From assembly GCF_001625215.2 (NCBI RefSeq), contig NC_030381.2, forward strand, positions 18,005,131 to 18,069,130: a stretch of DNA of 64,000 nucleotides, given 5' to 3'. Positions 58,323 through 64,000 of this stretch are shown one piece after another (position 1 is the first letter of the stretch; the number at the start of each line of letters is the position of its first letter). The stretch comes from Daucus carota subsp. sativus. Lineage: Eukaryota > Streptophyta > Magnoliopsida > Apiales > Apiaceae. The notes under the pieces were generated by a model. It was given only the letters and a program-made list of their open reading frames with translations. It made no database searches and was not told where the DNA came from. A program made the position numbers and the translations under genes.

Positions 58323-59165
58323 TATACATTTTTATTATCTATTAAAAAATATTTTTTTAATATTAGTATATGTTATTCATAGTAATTTTACTATTTTTAT
58401 TCTTTAACTAATTATAAATTATATTTTTATTTATTCATTTATAAGAAAAAGAATATTATTTATCTTGTATTTTTTCTTGATATTAGTTTTATTTTTTATA
58501 TTTTAACTAATTATAAATTATATTTTTTATATTTTTATATTTCTTCGTTTATAAAATAGATATTCTTTTTCTTGTATTAGTTACACGATAACTTGAAAAG
58601 TATAATTATGGAGTTTTTGTCTTGTACTACATCACGTCATCACCGGTATTTTTAGTTTTGAAAATTATTTAATGATGTGAGAGTAAGAGGCCTTAATGTA
58701 CTTAGGGATCGCTATAAAAATGCGATCCGAATGGATTTTACCGAACCCGATATTTTGAATTTGGATTTGATTTTTAGACCCGAACGAGTTTGGATTTGAA
58801 TTTGGATATTCGGTATTCCGTATCAAAACTCGATCCGAAATCCAAATCTGATCCAAACCCCATCCAAACCCGAAATCAGAAAAAAAAATAATCCAAATAT
58901 CCAAACATGTATGTGTTTATGTATAGAGTATACTAATGTACTATTTTTGATTTTTAATATTCTAGATTTTGCTTAAAATATGTGTATGTGTGTAAAGTGC
59001 GATTGTGTATATTTTTGGACGATGATGTCTTTTTTGTTTAACTAATAATTACTTTAAAATTTTGTACTACAACCGTGTTTGTTTACAATAATATAATACA
59101 GATTGGGCAAATCCATCTACAAATCCTAGGATCCAAAAGCTAGATGAAGATGTAAGGTTTTGGAC
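58323..59165. other. AT-rich intergenic DNA with a hAT-like fragment
   Basis: At 58703 TAGGGATCGCTATAAAAATG, followed by CCGAACCCGA and GATCCGAAATCC repeats up to about 58890, resembles one end of a non-autonomous hAT element. The other end and duplication were not found. The rest is featureless. Confidence 0.5.
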
Positions 59166-59600
59166 TAAGAGCATGTGCAATGCTCGGTCCCGTTTTAATC
59201 AACCTGTTGTACTTTACGCGCCACATCAGCTATAAACTGGGATCGGTAAAAAAGTGGCCAAGGCTGTCCAATGGAAGTCCACTTGCCACCATTTATTGTC
59301 CCTCTTTTATTATTATTATATTACATATTAAACATAATTATTTTAAATTCAATTACTTAATTTAAAATTTTAATATTAATTAAATAATAATGAATAAATA
59401 TTTTTAAAATATAATTAGAATAAAGAAGACATGCCCCTAATTAAAATGCATCATATTATTAAAAAACATGAAATTCAAAATAGTACATGAGAAAATAAAT
59501 TAACGTTACAATACTAAATAAATTAACGATTATTATGGAACTGCGATATATGCTCAATCAAATCATTTTGTAGCTGACGATGTGTCCGTTTATCTCGCAT

Positions 59601-60814
59601 CTATATACTGTTTTGAATATACGTTTCATACGGGACAAATGATTCTTCACCTAAGTTTGATTGCAATAAGCTATTTGTTGCATCATCATAAATTGGTAAG
59701 GGACCAAATTGAGTAGCGTATGTGTCCCTCTCGTATTCAACAATCATATTATGTATTATGATGCATGCTCTCATAATTCTTCCGAGATTTGCTTTGTCCC
59801 AAAATCGTGCTGGACCACGTACAATTGCGAAACGGGCCTGTAACACACCAAATGCTCGTTCGACGTCTTTTCTCTGACTTTCTTGATATTTAGAAAATAA
59901 TTTTCTCTTTTCATTTTGTGGACGTGGTATCGTTTTAAAGAACGTTTTCCATTCGGGATATATTCCATCCGTCAAATAATATCCCGTATTATAACTATTT
60001 CCATTGATTGTGTAGTTTACCTCAAGAGCACGGACTTGTAGCACCTCATCAAAGTCTGGTGATCGATCTAAAACATTTATGTCATTATTTGATCTAACAA
60101 CTCCGAAAAATGTATGCCATATCCATCGATCAGATGAAGCAACTTCTTCCAGCATAATTGTTGCAACTCCTTTGTGATCATTCATGAACATGTCCTTCCA
60201 TGCTTTAGGACAATTTTTCCATTGACAGTGCATGCAATCAATACTACCTATCATACCAGGAAAGCCACGCACCTCACCCATCTGTAGTAGACGTTGTACA
60301 TCATTAGAGTTCGGTGTTTGTAGGTATTCACCTTCAAATATCATAATTACACCGGAAACGAATTTTTTCAAGAATTCGATCGCAGTAATCTCTCCAATAC
60401 GAACATAATCATCAACAACATCGGCAGATATTCCATATGCCAACATACGCATTGCTGCAGTACATTTTTGTAATGGTGATAGACCTTTTCTTCCCACAGC
60501 ATCAATTCTTTGTTGGAAGTATGGATCAAAATTTGAAATAGCACTCATGATACGAAGAACGACATGTCTTCCCATACGGAATCTTCGTCGAAATATTTGT
60601 TCAGGATAAACAGGATTTGGTGAAAAATAATATTTCTCTAGACGTTGATGACCTGCTTCACGATCTCTGTATATATTTCGACGAGGTTTGGATGTTGAGC
60701 TCTGTCCATATAATTGATGAAAGAGATCGAGACGACGATTGTCTTAGTATCATCGAAGCAGAACTCTTCAATAAACTCATCAGTTAGACTTTGTAGTGTG
60801 GGTGTTTAATCCAT
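59601..60814 (-). pseudogene. PIF/Harbinger transposase, DDE domain intact, N-terminus lesioned
   Basis: The open frame 60575-59601 (324 residues from an internal Met) contains RRRFRMGRHVVLRIM (starting upstream), IGEITAIEFL and the full DDE set: D113 in GSIDCMH, D203 in LTDGIYPEW and E239 in DVERAFGVLQ, numbered from that Met. Upstream the frame is open to about 60740 (RRLDLFHQLYGQ, YRDREAGHQRLEKYYF). The probable original start at 60814 is followed by TAA at codon 3 and a one-base frameshift near 60745. The enzyme cuts and rejoins DNA at TWA sites together with ORF1. A functional product would need an alternative start. Confidence 0.88.
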
Positions 60815-60866
60815 ATGGAAGTGAGCTAATACTTCTACTTTAAATAGAAGGTTAAAATGAATATAT

Positions 60867-61003
60867 TCCAACGGCTAGTTTACAACTTAAACAAGACAGA
60901 CACTAGCTTCCAACGGCTAGTTTACAAATGAAACAAGACAAACGTTGGCTTCCAACGGCTAGTTTACAAATTCAACAAAACAAACACTAGCTTCCAACGG
61001 CTA
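60867..61003. promoter_or_regulatory. Four MSA-like sites in a 42-bp tandem repeat upstream of the transposase
   Basis: TCCAACGGCTA at 60867, 60909, 60951 and 60993, each in a 42-bp unit (CTTCCAACGGCTAGTTTACA, then AACAAGACAAACACTAG). The array covers about 60865-61034 and runs into the last codons of ORF1. The word matches the mitosis-specific activator consensus YCYAACGGYYA bound by MYB3R factors. Confidence 0.75.
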
Positions 61004-61028
61004 GTTTACAAATGAAACAGGACAAACA

Positions 61029-62122
61029 CTAGCTTCTTGCCAAAATTTTCTCAAGCATTTTTGAGTGAGCCTTCCGCTGAGCATCAGTCATTTTACTAGT
61101 ATCTGCCAAAATGACTTGTAAATCTAGCTCTGTTTGTTTTGCCTCAAGATCATTTTGACGAGTTTCATTTAATGCTTGCATCAAGTCCAGTTTTCTACAT
61201 GTACTGACCCGCAATTCTGCATACTCTTCAGATGCTTCTGCCATTTTTTCCTTCCATTTTCCTTTCCTTTTAGCTGCTTTTGTACCTTTGGGACGAACAG
61301 GAGATTCAGAAACATTCTCATTTGTTGGTGTATCGTTATTTCCCGATGATGAGTAATGTCCAGAATCACTTAATTTAGTTCTTTTAGAACTTGCAGTATT
61401 TCCAAGAGTTCTCCACTTGGGTTGTCTACGAAGCTCACGCCAGTGATTGTCAAAGTTAGACTTCTTTTTGTACTTAGCTAAATGGAGCATATGAGCTTGC
61501 TCGATTATGTCGTCCAAGTTTGAACCGCTCCCGACTATTCGTTGAGCCTCATCATAACACAATCCAAATTTCTGAGCACCTACGTTTATTCTGGACCACC
61601 TTTTTTTCATGGCCACGACTCCTCTTTTGATGACACCAGGATTATCTTCTTCACAATATTGATGAATTCGGTCCCAAAACGCTTTAGCTTTTTGATCAGT
61701 ACCAATAAATGGATCAATTGATACATTGAACCATGCACTTATTAAGAGTTTATCTTCAACCCATTTCCACTGACCAAGTGTTTCTCTACATCTTCAGTTT
61801 CCTCGCAATCATCATTTAAATCAATAATATTTGTGTTACTAAAGGCCGGCACTTGTGAATGTGCAGAACTTTGCATATTGGTAGGTGCTTGTTGGGTTTG
61901 AAATTGTGGATTTGAAAACGGAGGAAATGGAAATTGATATGAAGAATTTTGAGGATATGGAAATTGAAAATTCTGAGAATTTGGAAATTGGTATTGAGCA
62001 TTTGGAGGTTGAGAATTAAAATTAAAATTTTGTGTGTTAGGAAAATAAGAATTTGGATATGTATATGGAAATTGAGGGTTTGAATTTTGAAAATTTGAAG
62101 ATGAAGGATTATTTGGATTCAT
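61029..62122 (-). pseudogene. Harbinger ORF1 (Myb/SANT, NAM-associated), one frameshift
   Basis: Start MNPNNPSSSNFQNSNPQF at 62122, an Asn/Pro/Gln/Phe-rich low-complexity region up to about 61860, then NIIDLNDDCEETEDVEK. A one-base frameshift near 61765 moves the frame to QWKWVEDKLLISAWFNVSID, the Myb/SANT-like domain, then KAKAFWDRIHQYCEE and MKKRWSRINVGAQKFG. The C-terminal NAM-associated region (KGKWKEKMAEASEEYAEL) is coiled and ends ILARS at 61029. Without the frameshift it would be about 360 residues. It normally binds the element ends and recruits the transposase. Confidence 0.85.
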
Positions 62123-62475
62123 TTTTTTTTTTTTGCCAAAAAATCTAAATATTTTTAGAAGTGAAGGTTATGAATAATAGGGTGTGAAAATTATGTATTT
62201 ATAGTAGGAAAATGTTACCGTTAATTAGTTTACATTAAAAATATTAACGTTACTCAAAACAGTCACATAAAAAAGCAGCTGCACAGCCCTCTTTTTGACG
62301 CAAAAGCTGCTGAGGGTACATGATTTTCAGATAAAGAAAACAAATGGGACGAGCCCGCGTGGGACTGTCCCATTTCGTGTGTGTCCGTCCAACGCAGCAA
62401 GAGTCCCATTTGAAGTAACAAGTCCACTTCGCGTGTCCCTATGCATGAAGCGGGACCGCGTTGTGGATGGCCTAA

Positions 62476-62794
62476 CTTACTTTATCCGATGTTTTGGAAG
62501 CTCAAATTAGATAAGACCTGAAAATCATATAAAATATTACCTAAATCTCACGTCGTGGCGGTCTGAGCTCTTATATTCTTGACAACCTTAACGCTATATG
62601 ATTTAACGTTTTAGTTTAATATTTGATGTCATTATCTGAGAAGGTGATATTTAGGTTCTACTTTTCGATTTACGATATTGAGGACCTTTTCTAGCAGATT
62701 TATCCCACTATTCTTAAAATAAATTATTCTCATTGATGAAATTAGATTAACATAAATTTTGGCAATTCAAATCTTTTTATACTTTGATTTGGAG
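62476..62794. other. Short intergenic DNA between two transposons
   Basis: About 320 bp with no recognised feature. Confidence 0.5.
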
Positions 62795-62802
62795 GCCTTG
62801 CA

Positions 62803-63528
62803 TAAGGCTGTTAATGGGTTGCATCAAACATAATCCATATCCTGATTCGTTTAATTTTACCGGATTCGATTTCGGATCGGTTTTCAACCATATTTTTTTG
62901 AACATGATTTATATCCTAATCCGTAAGATCACGGATTTTCGGATCGGAGCTCCACTCCATCTATATTTAAAGAAAAAAAAAGTCTCCATCTATAAAAAGT
63001 GTGTCGAAATCACTCATAATAATAATTTATAAAATCAAACTGTAATGTTTTAAAATATAAAAACACATATGTTCAAATATTTTAAGTTTTTTATAAATCC
63101 TGAAAGTTTAGAATTTAGAAACACCACGTTAACTTAAAAATATTGCAAATCCTCTAATAAAATAAAATATGTGAAACTCAAAATTTAAATATGTTGTACT
63201 AATGCCGCCCAAAACTCCTAAATCAAATGTTTAATAAGTCCAACTATCCAAGTCCAAATGCCTCGTCTCTAATTTTTATTTACATATTTTTATATATAAT
63301 ATATTAATCGAATATTATACACACACACATAAACAAATATGTATAAAAGTCAAATCGGATTTTTTTCGAATCGGATCGTTTTAAATCCATATCCTATACA
63401 TATCGAATCGGGATCTTTCGGCATCAGATTTTTTTCGGATCGAATTTTATTTTAGGTGATCCATATCCGTTCCGTTAATCCTGAATAGGTACGGGTCGGA
63501 CCGGATATCCGATCAATTGACAGCACTA
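62803..63528. mobile_element. Non-autonomous hAT element, 726 bp
   Basis: Ends TAAGGCTGTTAATGGG and (reverse complement of right end) TAGTGCTGTCAATTG, flanked by the perfect 8-bp duplication GCCTTGCA at 62795-62802 and 63529-63536. The interior has GGATCGG/CCGATCC-type subterminal repeats and no transposase. Confidence 0.94.
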
Positions 63529-63536
63529 GCCTTGCA

Positions 63537-63927
63537 TAGATCCATAACTTTGCGCCTTGTTATATCTCTTCAATTTAAATATCCTGATTTTAATTATTTG
63601 GCAGGGTTCGGCATAACAGCATCTGCAGAGTGTTAATAGATTATAGTAGTATTTTCAGCAGTATTGACTAAAATGATTAGATAAAATTATGTAAAAAGAC
63701 TTATTATATTAAATTTACTAATATATAAGGTTTATGCTTTGATAGTACTGCCTATAATAGTTGGTTATATTTAAATTTAATATATTATTATTTTAAGTTG
63801 TTATAAATATAATGTATTACTTTAATATGCAAGTAATATGAAAATGCTAAGTACCCAAAATTTCTTCTCAAATCGATGTGGCAATGTGTGATTGGCTACA
63901 CTGATCTATACTATATATACTATAATA
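63537..63927. other. AT-rich intergenic DNA
   Basis: No ORF or repeat recognised. Confidence 0.5.
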
Positions 63928-64000
63928 CACTACTAGAAAAAGTGGATTTAACATCACTCATTTAACATCGGTTGCAAAAGCCACCGATGTTAAATACTTT
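63928..64000. mobile_element. Terminus of a CACTA (En/Spm) element, cut by the window end
   Basis: CACTACTAGAAAAAG is a typical CACTA terminal repeat. It is followed by a subterminal hairpin TTAACATCGGT...ACCGATGTTAA. The rest of the element lies outside the window. Confidence 0.75.

Larger units (their letters stand above)
59169..62472 (-). mobile_element. PIF/Harbinger element with transposase and ORF1, nearly complete
   Basis: Left end GAGCATGTGCAATGCTCGGTCCCG and right end (reverse complement) GGCCATCCACAACGCGGTCCCG form imperfect terminal repeats; TAA flanks both sides (59166-59168, 62473-62475). Both genes of the superfamily are on the minus strand, ORF1 upstream of the transposase. 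Only a few lesions are visible, so this is the most nearly autonomous DNA transposon in the window. Confidence 0.88.

Noticed and set aside
58703..58890. Possible hAT element (TAGGGATCGC...)
   Set aside because: Only one terminus and no duplication; reported as a fragment within intergenic DNA only.

Overview
The window comes from a plant nuclear genome, almost certainly a eudicot. It is AT-rich with intron-containing genes and is dominated by plant-type transposons (Copia/SIRE, Copia/RE1-like, Gypsy/Athila, hAT, PIF/Harbinger, MULE and CACTA). I cannot name the species. Only four loci look like functional host genes: one bZIP transcription factor (20640-24683, minus) and a tandem cluster of three secreted citrate-binding-protein-like / alginate-lyase-2-fold genes (50777-56523, all minus).

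Region by region. Positions 1-13553 are a nest. A Gypsy RNase H remnant carries a hAT transposon whose left end lies outside the window. The hAT transposase is split by a SIRE-type Copia element (230-12261, TSD ACAAG), and the 5' LTR of that element is split by a small non-autonomous hAT element (10488-11415, TSD ATGCAAAC). A second Copia element (13926-18611) has 193-bp LTRs that are identical by eye and a gag-pol broken by a single TAG. A small PIF/Harbinger MITE follows. Next come the bZIP gene and its promoter side (to about 25.7 kb). Positions 25.7-33.6 kb hold decayed Copia pieces and two PIF/Harbinger elements.

Positions 33791-50293 look like one very large nested MULE, bounded by a 9-bp direct repeat (TAAAAAAAT). 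It carries a mudrA-type N-terminal domain, a terminal zinc knuckle and a decayed Ulp1/C48 protease gene on the opposite strand, as in Kaonashi-type MULEs. A rearranged Athila element (34374-42787, TSD TTTAC) sits in its 5' intron. A 2.9-kb PIF/Harbinger-like element (44826-47682) sits between its two genes and carries a fragment of a WAK/LRK10L-type receptor extracellular domain.

Positions 50.7-56.5 kb are the three-gene cluster. Positions 56.6-64 kb contain a Mutator-type MITE (57533-58313), an almost complete PIF/Harbinger element with both genes (59169-62472), a hAT MITE (62803-63528) and the first bases of a CACTA element (from 63928).

The points most worth checking are: the array of palindromic GGTATGAC/GTCATACC hairpins in the SIRE LTR and 3' region; the Athila element rearranged inside intact-looking target-site duplications; the receptor fragment carried by a Harbinger-type element; four tandem TCCAACGGCTA (MSA-like, G2/M) sites upstream of a Harbinger transposase; and plant proteins keeping all three PL7 alginate-lyase signature motifs. 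I saw no clearly undescribed multi-gene system. The novelty here is in element structure and nesting. No tRNA, rRNA or CRISPR features were seen.
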